A DNA stretch of 64,000 bases from Flavobacterium sp. UBA7665 (GCA_002483285.1 DLHP01000036.1:1-64000); one strand, 5' to 3'; positions 26,577 to 36,314 are shown, numbered from the stretch's first letter. Numbers and translations are program-made. The notes: generated from the letters alone by a model not told the origin.

Positions 26577-28013
26577 ATGATGCATCAGGACGCCATCGTG
26601 GCATTGGCAACACCTTCGGGCGCGGGAGCCATCGCCGTCATCAGGGTTTCTGGCGACGACGCCATCGCAATCGGGGAAAGCGTTTTTCAATCCGTAAAAG
26701 GAAAAGACCTCACCAAACAAAAGTCGCACACTTTGCATTTGGGACATATCGTTGATAACGGCAAAACCTTAGACGAGGTTCTGGTCTCAGTGTTCAAAGG
26801 CCCGAACTCCTACACCGGAGAAAATACCATCGAAATTTCCTGCCACGGATCGACCTACATCCAACAACAAATCATACAATTGCTTTTGCGCAACGGCTGT
26901 CGAATGGCCGATCCTGGAGAATTTACGCTGCGTGCCTTCCTCAACGGCAAACTCGATTTATCGCAAGCCGAAGCCGTAGCCGATTTGATTGCGTCGGATA
27001 ACGAAGCCTCGCACCAAATTGCTTTGCAACAAATGCGCGGCGGCTTTAGCAACGAAATCGCCCGTTTGCGCGAGGAATTGCTCAATTTTGCCTCACTCAT
27101 TGAACTCGAACTCGATTTTGCCGAAGAAGATGTAGAATTCGCCGACCGTACGCAATTCACAGCCTTACTCGAACGCATCGAACTTGTGCTCAAACGTCTC
27201 ATCGATTCGTTCGCCGTGGGCAATGTAATCAAAAACGGGATTCCCGTGGCGATTGTGGGCGAACCCAACGTAGGGAAATCAACCTTGATGAACGCCTTGC
27301 TCAACGAGGAACGCGCGATTGTTTCTGACATTGCGGGCACCACCCGCGACACCATCGAGGATGAACTCGTGATTGGCGGCATCGGTTTTAGGTTTATCGA
27401 TACGGCGGGAATCCGTGAAACAACCGATGTGGTAGAAAGTATGGGAATTCGCAAGACTTTTGAAAAAATAGAGCAGGCACAAGTGGTGATGTATCTCGTT
27501 GACGGATTTCAATTATCGGTTGATGGTACAATCGGAAACCTGCCGACTGCGATCGGAAAAATCAGGAACCAATTTCCGATGAAACCGTTGGTTATTGTTG
27601 CCAATAAATCAGACCAGATTAACGAAGCCGACCGTAAACTATTAGTCGATACTTTGTCGGATACAACCAACCATCCCGCAACCGACAACCGACAACTGAC
27701 AACCTTTTTATTGATTTCGGCCAAGCAAAACCTAGGAATCGAGGATTTAAAAAACCAACTGTTATCCTACGTGAATACAGGTGCCTTGCGCAACAACGAA
27801 ACCATCGTCACCAATACGCGCCACTATGATTCATTGTTGAAGGCGTTGGATGAAATCCAGAAAGTGAAATTTGGCATGCAGTCTAACCTTTCGAGCGACC
27901 TGCTCGCCATTGACATCAAAGAAGCCTTGTACCACTTTGGGATGATTACCGGACAAGTAACCAATGATGAATTGTTGGGAAATATTTTTGCGAATTTTTG
28001 TATCGGGAAATAA
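26577..28013 (+). CDS. mnmE: tRNA uridine-5-carboxymethylaminomethyl modification GTPase MnmE
   Basis: The 478-residue GTPase acts with MnmG to modify the wobble uridine of several tRNAs. The N-terminal tetrahydrofolate-binding domain begins MMHQDAIVALATPSGAGAI. The G domain shows G1 GEPNVGKS, G3 DTAGIRET, G4 NKSD and G5 SAK, and the protein ends in the catalytic FCIGK motif. The ATG was chosen because families start there and a -7 box lies just upstream. Between G4 and G5, residues about 368-376 are encoded by a CCGACAA heptamer tract that looks like an intergenic repeat absorbed into the frame. The protein is otherwise complete. Confidence 0.97.
   Translation: MMHQDAIVALATPSGAGAIAVIRVSGDDAIAIGESVFQSVKGKDLTKQKSHTLHLGHIVDNGKTLDEVLVSVFKGPNSYTGENTIEISCHGSTYIQQQIIQLLLRNGCRMADPGEFTLRAFLNGKLDLSQAEAVADLIASDNEASHQIALQQMRGGFSNEIARLREELLNFASLIELELDFAEEDVEFADRTQFTALLERIELVLKRLIDSFAVGNVIKNGIPVAIVGEPNVGKSTLMNALLNEERAIVSDIAGTTRDTIEDELVIGGIGFRFIDTAGIRETTDVVESMGIRKTFEKIEQAQVVMYLVDGFQLSVDGTIGNLPTAIGKIRNQFPMKPLVIVANKSDQINEADRKLLVDTLSDTTNHPATDNRQLTTFLLISAKQNLGIEDLKNQLLSYVNTGALRNNETIVTNTRHYDSLLKALDEIQKVKFGMQSNLSSDLLAIDIKEALYHFGMITGQVTNDELLGNIFANFCIGK
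27679..27704 (+). repeat. Period-7 repeat tract inside mnmE
   Basis: CAACCGA, CAACCGA, CAACTGA, CAACC in direct succession within the coding sequence. The unit is the same as the right arm of the inverted repeat upstream of efp. It encodes a TDNRQLTT-like segment in a surface loop of the G domain. Confidence 0.75.
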
Positions 28014-28018
28014 CCCAA

Positions 28019-28510
28019 CTACAATATACGTTTCATGACGGCAAACTTGCCCTCGGCGTCGAAATCTACTGCAAGAAGCCGCTCCACTACGGTTCCTTGT
28101 TGGTCTTGCTCCGAAAATGAATTGGTAATGCTCCAATCGTGCGAATCGGGAATGTACGCCATCCTCATTTCCCTGGGCAAGTAAAGATGGTTGGTTTTTA
28201 GCGAATGCCGCACTTTTTCATCGGCTTGAAGGATCATGTCGTTGATTTTCTCTACACCCATTTTTTCGAACGCGTTTTGCTGGCAAACCACGCTTATCAA
28301 AACAATACGACAGTCATTCTCATTACCAATTTTACACGGAAAATCGATAACACGCATCCTACCTTCTAACAATTTAAAGTCTTCTTTCTTTAAAAGTACG
28401 GCAGTAGTCAATAAGGACGTCTTACTGAAACCATCGGTCTCTGGCATCACCATCTGCTGGGCGTATCCGATAGAACAAAAGAACAACAGTCCGTAAAACA
28501 AAAATTTCAT
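28019..28510 (-). CDS. Hypothetical exported protein
   Basis: A 163-residue protein of unknown function. The chosen ATG starts a signal peptide (MKFLFYGLLFFCSIGYAQQM); upstream in-frame codons encode an unlikely leader. The mature protein has two cysteines spaced for a possible disulfide (FPCKIGNENDC) and a C-terminal LLAVDFDAEGKFAVMKRIL strand. No family is recognised. It converges on mnmE with only a few bases between the two stops and no terminator. Confidence 0.65.
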   Translation of the reverse strand: MKFLFYGLLFFCSIGYAQQMVMPETDGFSKTSLLTTAVLLKKEDFKLLEGRMRVIDFPCKIGNENDCRIVLISVVCQQNAFEKMGVEKINDMILQADEKVRHSLKTNHLYLPREMRMAYIPDSHDWSITNSFSEQDQQGTVVERLLAVDFDAEGKFAVMKRIL

Positions 28511-28764
28511 AGTGGTGAGTGCAAGCTTTTTTGAGAACGGAAAATTATTAAAAATATTGGAATCTTGTAACCAAAAAGGGTTAAATCGCAAATTTTCCTG
28601 ACCATCAGCATGGCATTGCACAAAGCCTTCTTGTTGAAAGTCAATTTCGCGAAATACTATAAAAAACGAAATCAATCCCATAACGAAGTCGGCCGCAATT
28701 GAATGATATTTGTAGCGAGGTTTTAGCGACCTCAAAAAAAATTGCAAAATCAAATACCACTATC

Positions 28765-28986
28765 ATGGAAACCAGAAAAGACGGATCAATGGGCAAAACT
28801 GCCGCACAACTGATTGCCGAAGACAACCAACGCAACTACAACTCCAACCAACATGCCTATCGTACGGCTCTGAGTTATGACAATGACGAAGAGGCATTCG
28901 ACATCGAAGACGTAGAGGATATCGATGATGATTTTCTCGACAATGACGACTTTGATGGGAAAAAATCGGACGAAGACGATCGTTAG
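28765..28986 (+). CDS. Small acidic hypothetical protein
   Basis: A 73-residue soluble protein with no signal peptide. It begins METRKDGSMGKTAAQLIAED and ends in a strongly acidic tail (DIEDVEDIDDDFLDNDDF then KKSDEDD). The LIAEDNQRNYN segment recalls the IAED repeats in the exported protein near 4.5 kb. Conserved short acidic proteins of this kind exist in flavobacteria, but I know no function. The ATG at the METRK start was preferred over an upstream frame extension that lacks the compositional pattern. Confidence 0.65.
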   Translation: METRKDGSMGKTAAQLIAEDNQRNYNSNQHAYRTALSYDNDEEAFDIEDVEDIDDDFLDNDDFDGKKSDEDDR

Positions 28987-29052
28987 TATTTTTGATCGTA
29001 TCCCATCTTTACAGTATTTAATGAAAAACAGAGAATGGGATAGGTTATCGCA

Positions 29053-29086
29053 TAAAAAAAGCCGCCCAAAATAGACGGCTTTCCTT
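29053..29086 (-). terminator. Intrinsic terminator of the phosphate transporter gene
   Basis: On the minus strand AAGCCGTC - loop - GGGCGGCTT is followed by seven T's, directly after the transporter stop codon. Confidence 0.82.
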
Positions 29087-29101
29087 GTAAATTTATTTTG
29101 T

Positions 29102-30379
29102 TTATAAGATGGCGCTCAGGAGGTAATAAACCAGGGCAGCCAAAACGGCCGAAACCGGAATGGTCAATACCCACGCCCAAAGCAAGCTCACTGTTACACC
29201 CCAACGCACCGCAGAGATTCTTTTGGTAAGCCCAACACCGATAATAGATCCGGTGATGGTATGGGTGGTAGAAACCGGAATCTTAAAATGCTCGGTGGCA
29301 AATAAGGTAATCGCTCCGGCGGTTTCTGCAGCCACTCCTTCAAAAGGCGTGACTTTGGTAATCTTAGAACCCATGGTTTTAACGATTTTCCAACCGCCGC
29401 TCAAAGTTCCCAGTGCAATTACGGTATAACAAGCCAGTGGAATCCATCCGGGAATGTGGCCTTCATAGTCGCCATCTGGTAAAGCAACATCAAGCCAAGC
29501 CGGCATCGTTCCCGGAGCAACGTTTGCCGTATGGATGTAAACCGCAACAGCAGCCGCGATGATTCCCATTACCTTTTGCGAGTCATTCCCACCATGGCCC
29601 AAACTAAAAGCCGCCGACGAAATCAACTGCATCTTTTTGAGTCTTGAGGTTGCTTTTACCTGGCTCAGCGAACTAAAGGACAGGCAAAAAATACCAATGG
29701 AAAGGATAATGGTGGCAAACAAAAACCATTTGATGTTGTGTGGCTCTGTGGCGACGCTCCAAAAATGCGATTCAAAACGCGGCTTTTTTACCTCGAACAC
29801 CATCTCATTGTATACAAATAAAATCGTGGCGAGCATGATTGCTACAGTCCAGATTTTAGGCGCGAGCATCTTTCTCGAAGCATGCAAAAGCCAGATAGAC
29901 AATAGATAAGACACAATCATCCCGATCAAAGGCGCAAGCACAATGAACGAAACGATGACCAAAACGCCCGATGGCATACCGCCTTCTTTACCCGGCGTAT
30001 ACCAAACCACGCAGTCAAAACCGGCATGGGCAATGGCCGCTCCGGCAAAACCGCCAATGAGCGTATGCGAAGAACTGGACGGGATTCCGAGCCACCAAGT
30101 AAGTAAATTCCAGGCAATGGCAGCGATGATTCCCGATAAGATGACTATGAGGTTGATGTCCATAGTATGGGCGGTTTTCGCTACCGTATCGGCAACGCCA
30201 AAACCAAACACCCAATAGGCCAAAAAATTAAAGAAAGCTGCCCAAAGTACCGCCTGGAAAGGCGTAAGAACTTTAGTAGAAACAATCGTAGCGATAGAAT
30301 TCGCAGCATCGTGAAATCCGTTGATGTAATCAAAAATCAGCGCAAGGACAATGATTGTAATGAGTAGCGTAAACTCCAT
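29102..30379 (-). CDS. Inorganic phosphate transporter (PiT family)
   Basis: A 425-residue inner-membrane phosphate permease with about ten membrane segments. The two PiT repeats are visible: DYINGFHDAANSIATIVSTK near the N-terminus (the GANDxANA-like signature) and SLGHGGNDSQKVMG near residue 240. PSSSSHTLIGGFAGAAI and PVSTTHTITGSIIGVG are the matching conserved helices. It transports phosphate, probably as metal-phosphate with cation symport. Twelve bases separate it from the upstream DUF47 gene, so the two form an operon. Confidence 0.94.
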   Translation of the reverse strand: MEFTLLITIIVLALIFDYINGFHDAANSIATIVSTKVLTPFQAVLWAAFFNFLAYWVFGFGVADTVAKTAHTMDINLIVILSGIIAAIAWNLLTWWLGIPSSSSHTLIGGFAGAAIAHAGFDCVVWYTPGKEGGMPSGVLVIVSFIVLAPLIGMIVSYLLSIWLLHASRKMLAPKIWTVAIMLATILFVYNEMVFEVKKPRFESHFWSVATEPHNIKWFLFATIILSIGIFCLSFSSLSQVKATSRLKKMQLISSAAFSLGHGGNDSQKVMGIIAAAVAVYIHTANVAPGTMPAWLDVALPDGDYEGHIPGWIPLACYTVIALGTLSGGWKIVKTMGSKITKVTPFEGVAAETAGAITLFATEHFKIPVSTTHTITGSIIGVGLTKRISAVRWGVTVSLLWAWVLTIPVSAVLAALVYYLLSAIL

Positions 30380-30391
30380 ACCTGAAAGTTA

Positions 30392-31042
30392 TTAGGAATG
30401 TTTAACTACAATCGATTCTAAGACGCTCGCTGCAGATTTGCATTTGTCGGTTGCCGTTTCAAGCGCCGACAGTACTTCCTTGTATTTGATGATATTCTTG
30501 GCATCGGTTTCATTCTCAAAAAGCTCAGATACGGCTTTATCGTAGACATTGTCTGACTTGCTTTCGAGTTTGTTGATGCGGTTACACGATTCGATCACCT
30601 TTTTAAGGTTCTTGAAATTTTCGAGTTCCTTAATCGCGATGTCAAGGTGTTGGCAAGCCTCCAGGTTGATTTCTGTGAGTTTGCGGATAGACTTCGTGAT
30701 TTTATCTACCTGATACAAACGCATCCTGCTTGAAGCACCGTGTATGTAATCCGAAACGTTATCCAATGAATTGACCAAAGAATAAATGTCCTCGCGGTCA
30801 AACGGAGTAATGAAGTTCTTGTTGAGTTCAATGTAGGTCTTGTGCGAAATCTGTTCGGCGATTTCATTGAGCTCAGTCATTTTATTAAACAACTCCTCGC
30901 GCTGTTGCAACGGTGCGTTTACCGCTTCGTGAAGAATCTCGGCGAGTTGGATCAGGTTTTTCGTGGATTGCCTGAATAATGGGAAAAATTTCTTGTCCTT
31001 CGGGGTCAAGAATTGGAAAACAGTGTTTAGATTAAAAGACAT
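30392..31042 (-). CDS. DUF47 family PhoU-like protein (PiT accessory)
   Basis: A 216-residue, almost wholly helical cytoplasmic protein of the DUF47/PhoU-related family. Typical stretches are FFPLFRQSTKNLIQLAEILHE near residue 18, a conserved FDREDIYSLVNSLDNVSDYI near 80 and DKCKSAASVLESIVVKHS at the end; the acidic clusters resemble the metal-binding E(D)xxxD motifs of PhoU. In other bacteria the protein encoded beside pit regulates or assists it. It is the first gene of the two-gene operon. Confidence 0.9.
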   Translation of the reverse strand: MSFNLNTVFQFLTPKDKKFFPLFRQSTKNLIQLAEILHEAVNAPLQQREELFNKMTELNEIAEQISHKTYIELNKNFITPFDREDIYSLVNSLDNVSDYIHGASSRMRLYQVDKITKSIRKLTEINLEACQHLDIAIKELENFKNLKKVIESCNRINKLESKSDNVYDKAVSELFENETDAKNIIKYKEVLSALETATDKCKSAASVLESIVVKHS

Positions 31043-31246
31043 ATGCTTGTTTTTGATGGTGCAAAGTTAAACTTCCAATGTTAAGCCAATATTAACTTTA
31101 GGGTTTAAACCCAATTCATTTTGGTACTGCACCGCAAAACGCCTGCTTTTTTATTTCAATCGTTTTCGTACTTTAGCCGATGGAAATTTACAAACAAAAT
31201 TCTAACTTACACACCCAAACACAACGATCTTTTACAACCGATTTTT

Positions 31247-32875
31247 ATGGACATCAACTTCAACAAAAACGAAGACTTCAATAAACTTTCCCTATCCGAT
31301 TTAAAACAAAAACTCGCCAAAGTCAAACTCGGTGGCGGCGAAAAACGCATCGAGAAACTGCACAGCGAAGGCAAGATGACCGCACGCGAACGCATCAACT
31401 ACCTACTCGACCCCAAATCAAAAAGCATTGAAATCGGTGCTTTTGCCGGCGATGGTATGTATGCCGAACACGGCGGCTGTCCATCGGGCGGCGTAGTAAT
31501 CAAAATCGGTTATGTCAAAGGCAAACAATGCATCGTTGTGGCCAATGACGCCACGGTCAAAGCAGGAGCTTGGTTTCCTATTACGGGAAAAAAGAACCTG
31601 CGCGCACAGGAAATCGCCATGGAAAACCGCTTACCTATTATATACCTTGTAGACAGCGCCGGTGTTTATTTGCCCATGCAAGACGAGATTTTCCCCGATA
31701 AGGAACACTTTGGGCGCATCTTCCGCAACAACGCCATCATGTCATCTATGGGCATCACCCAAATCGCCGCCGTCATGGGAAGCTGTGTCGCAGGCGGCGC
31801 TTACCTCCCAATCATGAGCGATGAAGCCCTAATCGTAGACAAAACCGGTAGTATTTTCCTCGCCGGATCTTACCTCGTCAAAGCCGCCATCGGTGAAAAC
31901 ATAGACAACGAAACACTCGGCGGCGCCACGACCCATTGCGAAATTTCGGGCGTGACCGATTACAAAGCCAAGGACGATAAGGACGCGCTCGATACCATCC
32001 GCAACATTGTGGGGAAAATCGGCGACTACGAAAAAGCGGGATTCAACCGTGAAAAACCAGAAAAACCAGCGTTGCCCGAAGCCGATATCTACGGTATAAT
32101 CCCCAAATCCCGCGCAGACCAATACGATATGACCGAAATCATCAAGCGTTTGGTCGATAATTCCGAATACGACGAATACAAGGCCGGTTACGGCCAAACC
32201 ATCATCACCTGTTACGCTAGGATCGACGGTTGGGCTGTGGGCATCGTCGCCAACCAACGCAAAGTCGTCAAATCCAAAAAAGGCGAAATGCAACTCGGCG
32301 GCGTGATCTATTCTGATTCTGCCGACAAAGCCACGCGTTTCATCGCGAACTGCAACCAGAAAAAAATCCCATTGGTTTTCCTACAAGACGTCACCGGATT
32401 CATGGTGGGTTCTAAAAGCGAACACGGCGGCATTATTAAAGACGGCGCCAAAATGGTCAACGCGGTATCCAATTCGGTCGTACCAAAATTTACCGTAGTG
32501 ATAGGAAATTCTTACGGTGCTGGCAATTACGCCATGTGCGGCAAAGCCTACGACCCGCGATTGATTTTCGCCTGGCCCAGTGCCGAACTCGCCGTCATGG
32601 GCGGAACCCAAGCCGCAAAAGTACTCGCGCAAATAGAAGCCTCATCGCTCAAGGCCAAAGGTGCTGTCGTCGACGAGAAAGTAGAACAGGAATTGTTCGA
32701 CAAGATCAAGGCCCGTTACGATGCACAAGTTTCGCCGTATTATGCGGCCGCACGACTCTGGACAGACGCCATCATCGACCCGCTCGACACCCGAACCTGG
32801 ATTTCTATGGGTATCGAGGCGGCCAACCATGCACCTATCGAGAAAAAATTCAACCTTGGCGTAATCCAGGTGTAA
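31247..32875 (+). CDS. Acyl-CoA carboxylase beta subunit (methylcrotonyl-CoA type)
   Basis: A 542-residue carboxyltransferase subunit. The ATG giving MDINFNKNEDFNKLSLSDL was chosen; the upstream extension is unlike the family. The crotonase-fold halves are clear: KMTARERINYLLDP near residue 43, LVDSAGVYLPMQDEIFPD near 137, MGSCVAGGAYLPIMSDEA near 178 and YGAGNYAMCGKAYDPRL near 424. The VYLPMQDEIFPDKEHFGRIF stretch is nearest to methylcrotonoyl-CoA carboxylase beta (leucine breakdown), but propionyl-CoA or another acyl-CoA is possible. No biotin carboxylase subunit is adjacent, so its partner is encoded elsewhere. Confidence 0.88.
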   Translation: MDINFNKNEDFNKLSLSDLKQKLAKVKLGGGEKRIEKLHSEGKMTARERINYLLDPKSKSIEIGAFAGDGMYAEHGGCPSGGVVIKIGYVKGKQCIVVANDATVKAGAWFPITGKKNLRAQEIAMENRLPIIYLVDSAGVYLPMQDEIFPDKEHFGRIFRNNAIMSSMGITQIAAVMGSCVAGGAYLPIMSDEALIVDKTGSIFLAGSYLVKAAIGENIDNETLGGATTHCEISGVTDYKAKDDKDALDTIRNIVGKIGDYEKAGFNREKPEKPALPEADIYGIIPKSRADQYDMTEIIKRLVDNSEYDEYKAGYGQTIITCYARIDGWAVGIVANQRKVVKSKKGEMQLGGVIYSDSADKATRFIANCNQKKIPLVFLQDVTGFMVGSKSEHGGIIKDGAKMVNAVSNSVVPKFTVVIGNSYGAGNYAMCGKAYDPRLIFAWPSAELAVMGGTQAAKVLAQIEASSLKAKGAVVDEKVEQELFDKIKARYDAQVSPYYAAARLWTDAIIDPLDTRTWISMGIEAANHAPIEKKFNLGVIQV

Positions 32876-32916
32876 CAATTCAGCAGATTTTTTACTAATT
32901 TTCAGGGCGAACGGCC

Positions 32917-32980
32917 GGGCTGTACGCTGTAGTCCTCGCCCAAAAAGGGCTGCGGGCTGCCGCTGCCATCCCTGTCGCAC
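32917..32980 (+). repeat. Dispersed hairpin repeat, copy 2
   Basis: GGGCTGTACGCTGTAGTCCT, a short GCCC-AAAAA-GGGC hairpin, then GGGCTGCCGCTGCCATCCCT. It shares the GCTGT-CGCTGTA opening and CCGCT-CCATC closing with the copy upstream of fumC but is more diverged. It lies between the carboxylase gene and the S41 peptidase gene. Confidence 0.6.
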
Positions 32981-33006
32981 TTTTAGCTCAACTGTAACCC
33001 AAAACC

Positions 33007-34602
33007 ATGAACAAATTTTCTCTCCTCTCCGTATTCTTATTGGTCCTTGCCGGATGTTCCTCGGTCAAAAAAGACAATGCGCGCCTCTCAGTCCTGATTC
33101 CCGCCGCCAAACTGCAATCCGACGTCACTTACACCCAACGCAAACTCGAGCGATTGCATCCCAAATTGCACTGGTACATCAGCAAACCCGAACTCGACCG
33201 CAAATTCGACAGCCTTAAGGCGACGATTACCCAACCCATGACAAGCGTCGATTTCCATAAAAAAATCAGCCCGGTCGTCTGTGCCGTTCGCGAAGGCCAT
33301 ATGTACGTCTATCCGCCGGTGAAGGGTTATACCAAAAAGCAAAACGATTCGATCAAGAAGGCCGGTGTAGCTCCGCTTCAGCAATTCGATTTAGAATACA
33401 ACAGCGGTAAACTCATCGTGATCAAGAACAAATCCTATGACAAATCCATCAAACCCGGATCCGAAATCGTGGCCATCAACGGCGAGAGTCCGCTAAAGGT
33501 TATCAATGAATACGACAAATATTACACATCGGATGGTTTCAACACCACTTTAAAAAGCAACTTTGCCGGGACGAGATTCTCAACTTTTTATACCTACAAA
33601 CACGGCGTCCACGATGCCCTTAAACTCGATTTTAAATTCAAGGACAGCCTCAAAACCGTCAGTATCAAACGGCGCATCGCCGATACGACTGGAACCGGAA
33701 AGAAAAACACCAAGTCGTTAACGAAGGCCGAAATCGCCAAACAGAAAGCCGACCGCAAAGCGCTAAGCAAAAAGAAAAACTACAACGGCTACGATGAATT
33801 GTCTAAACTCTACAACCGCAACCTGCGCTTTATGGAAGCCGACAGTAGCATTGCCGTGATGAAAATCCGTGGTTTCACCAAGGGAACGCCGGGTCCATTT
33901 TATGAAGAGAGTTTCAAAAAAATAAAGGAACACCAATCAAAGACCTTAATTATCGACCTTCGCGACAATGGCGGCGGCAGGCTTTATGAAATCGCCGACC
34001 TCTACTCCTATCTCGCCGACACCACTTTTGTGTTTATAGACGAATCAGAAGTGGTTTCAAAAACCAGTCTCGTTGCCAATACACCATATTTTAAAGGCGG
34101 CGGCATTGTCTTGGGCGCAGCGAAAGTAATTGCGGCACCATTTTTTTACACCTATACCTTTTTTAAGGTGCGCAAGAAAGGTGATAAATATACCTATGCC
34201 ATGAATTCTAAACCAAAGAAAATCGAGGCCGACGCGTTTAAAGGCAAGGTCTACGTATTGATTAATGGCGGGAGTTTCTCGGCTTCGTGTATTTTGTCCT
34301 CCAACTTAAAGGGGTCAAAACGTGCCTATTTCGTAGGCGAAGAAACCGGCGGAACCTACAATGGCAGCGTCGCAGGAGTGATGCCTGCAATCGAATTACC
34401 CACATCGGGAATCAAGATCCGCGTGGGTCTCGTGTACATCGCGCCGCATTACAAAACCGAAAAAGACGGGCGCGGCATCTTCCCTGACAAAGAGATTATC
34501 CCCACAATAGCCGATCGTATCGCCGAGCGCGATCCCGAAATGGAATGGATCTTAAACGACATCAAAACCAAGCCTACAACCGGCGCGTCGGCCAATAAAT
34601 AA
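33007..34602 (+). CDS. S41 family peptidase lipoprotein
   Basis: A 531-residue lipoprotein (LLVLAGCSSVKK, lipobox LAGC) of the C-terminal processing peptidase/tricorn S41 family. A PDZ-like segment (GKLIVIKNKSYDKSIKPG) precedes the catalytic domain, where LIIDLRDNGGGRLYEIADLY and LINGGSFSASCILSS are readable; Ser425 in the latter is the likely nucleophile. The protein is longer than simple CtpA types because of an insert rich in Lys (KKNTKSLTKAEIAKQKADRK). It probably acts at the outer membrane. The M1 peptidase gene follows after five bases, suggesting a two-peptidase operon. Confidence 0.88.
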   Translation: MNKFSLLSVFLLVLAGCSSVKKDNARLSVLIPAAKLQSDVTYTQRKLERLHPKLHWYISKPELDRKFDSLKATITQPMTSVDFHKKISPVVCAVREGHMYVYPPVKGYTKKQNDSIKKAGVAPLQQFDLEYNSGKLIVIKNKSYDKSIKPGSEIVAINGESPLKVINEYDKYYTSDGFNTTLKSNFAGTRFSTFYTYKHGVHDALKLDFKFKDSLKTVSIKRRIADTTGTGKKNTKSLTKAEIAKQKADRKALSKKKNYNGYDELSKLYNRNLRFMEADSSIAVMKIRGFTKGTPGPFYEESFKKIKEHQSKTLIIDLRDNGGGRLYEIADLYSYLADTTFVFIDESEVVSKTSLVANTPYFKGGGIVLGAAKVIAAPFFYTYTFFKVRKKGDKYTYAMNSKPKKIEADAFKGKVYVLINGGSFSASCILSSNLKGSKRAYFVGEETGGTYNGSVAGVMPAIELPTSGIKIRVGLVYIAPHYKTEKDGRGIFPDKEIIPTIADRIAERDPEMEWILNDIKTKPTTGASANK

Positions 34603-34607
34603 AAGTC

Positions 34608-36221
34608 ATGAAAAAGCTGCAACTCCTTATTTTAATTTTCGCCTTTCAATGGGCATCTGCACAAAATTACACGCGCCGCGACTCGCTACAAGGCGGTTTG
34701 CGGATTGAAAGGACTTGCTATGACGTATTGCGTTACGACCTCAATATCAAAATAGACCCGAAACAAAAGTCAATTGCGGGTTTCAATGACATTACGTTCA
34801 AGGTGGTCGAAAACACCAACCGCATCCAGGTCGATTTGTTTGCAAACATGGCTATCGACAGCATTGTAAGCAACGGTAAAAAATTGAAAGCCACCCGTGA
34901 GTTCGACGCGGTTTTTATCGATTTCCCAGAGCCCATGCAAAAAGGTACCGAGCATCAAGTCCGATTTTATTATTCAGGGAATCCTTTGAATGCCAAACAT
35001 GCGCCTTGGGATGGTGGTTTTGTTTTTAGCAAGGACAACAACGGCAAAGACTGGATTGCAGTAGCGGTACAAGGAACCGGCGCGAGCCTTTGGTATCCGT
35101 GCAAAGATTCACAAACCGATGAACCCGACAACGGCGCAACAATCAAAGTGGCCGTACCCAACGGATTGATGAATGTGTCCAACGGCAGGTTGCTTGGTTC
35201 TCAAGACCTTAAAAACGGCTACACGCGTTGGGATTGGGAAGTCAAAAGTCCGATCAACAATTACGACATTACCGTAAACATTGCCGACTATGTCCACTTT
35301 GGCGAAAACTTCAAAGGGCTCGACCTCGATTATTACGTACTGCGCGACAATGAAACCAAGGCCCGCCAGCATTTTGAACTGGTCAAACCCATGATGGATT
35401 GTTTCCAGAGTAGGTTTGGCAAATACCCGTTTACCCAAGACGGTTACAAACTCGTGGAGACGCCTTACCTGGGTATGGAACACCAAAGCGCCGTGGCGTA
35501 TGGCAACCATTACCAGAATGGTTATTTGGGGCATGACCTATCGTCGAGCGGGATTGGGATGAACTTTGATTACATCATCATCCATGAAAGCGGGCACGAA
35601 TGGTTTGGCAACAGCATTACGTCTAAGGACATCGCCGATATGTGGATCCACGAAGCGTTCACCATGTACAGCGAATGTGTTTTTGTAGATTGCCTGTACG
35701 GACCCGAAAAAGCCAGCCAATACATCAACGGCATGAAGCAAAATGTACGCAACGACGAGCCGATTATTGGCCCATACGGTGTGAATAAAGAAGGTTCGGG
35801 CGATATGTACCCAAAAGGCGCATTGATGCTACATACCTTACATCATGTGATCGGCGACGCCAAATGGTGGCCCATGTTGCTCAAATATGCCGAGACTTAC
35901 CGGCATCAAATCATCGATACGAAAACCGTGGTCGATTTCTTCAATACCGAAAGCGGACGTGACCTCACTCCTATTTTCAACCAATACCTGCGGCATACAG
36001 GAATTCCGTCGCTTGATATCCGCATAAAGAAAAACAAATTGCAATACCGTTGGCGCGCCGATGAAAAAAGCTTCAACATGCCCGTTGATGTTGTTGTAAA
36101 AGGCAAAAAAATAAGGATTGAACCCACCAGTGATTGGAATACTTCACAGGTTTCGGTTTCTAAATTGTCGCAAGTCAAAGTCCTCGACCAAGATTTCTAC
36201 ATTACCGTGTCGCGCTTTTAA
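34608..36221 (+). CDS. M1 family zinc metallopeptidase (exported)
   Basis: A 537-residue exported aminopeptidase-like enzyme. The signal peptide is LLILIFAFQWASAQ. The zinc site is HESGH at residues 326-330 followed 18 residues later by the Glu of HEAF, matching HEXXH-X18-E; the substrate motif GMEHQS (GxMEN-like) lies about 35 residues before. The N-terminal beta-saddle domain (LRYDLNIKIDPKQKSIAGFN) is present, but the C-terminal helical domain of large M1 enzymes is absent, giving the shorter form common in Bacteroidota. It is likely periplasmic or outer membrane and co-transcribed with the S41 peptidase. Confidence 0.93.
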   Translation: MKKLQLLILIFAFQWASAQNYTRRDSLQGGLRIERTCYDVLRYDLNIKIDPKQKSIAGFNDITFKVVENTNRIQVDLFANMAIDSIVSNGKKLKATREFDAVFIDFPEPMQKGTEHQVRFYYSGNPLNAKHAPWDGGFVFSKDNNGKDWIAVAVQGTGASLWYPCKDSQTDEPDNGATIKVAVPNGLMNVSNGRLLGSQDLKNGYTRWDWEVKSPINNYDITVNIADYVHFGENFKGLDLDYYVLRDNETKARQHFELVKPMMDCFQSRFGKYPFTQDGYKLVETPYLGMEHQSAVAYGNHYQNGYLGHDLSSSGIGMNFDYIIIHESGHEWFGNSITSKDIADMWIHEAFTMYSECVFVDCLYGPEKASQYINGMKQNVRNDEPIIGPYGVNKEGSGDMYPKGALMLHTLHHVIGDAKWWPMLLKYAETYRHQIIDTKTVVDFFNTESGRDLTPIFNQYLRHTGIPSLDIRIKKNKLQYRWRADEKSFNMPVDVVVKGKKIRIEPTSDWNTSQVSVSKLSQVKVLDQDFYITVSRF

Positions 36222-36314
36222 ACACTTCGGATGCATTCGATTTTTTAATGCACCTTTTCTATTTATCTGGCTTATTTATAGTAACTTAGACTGTAAATTC
36301 TAAAAATAAGCATT

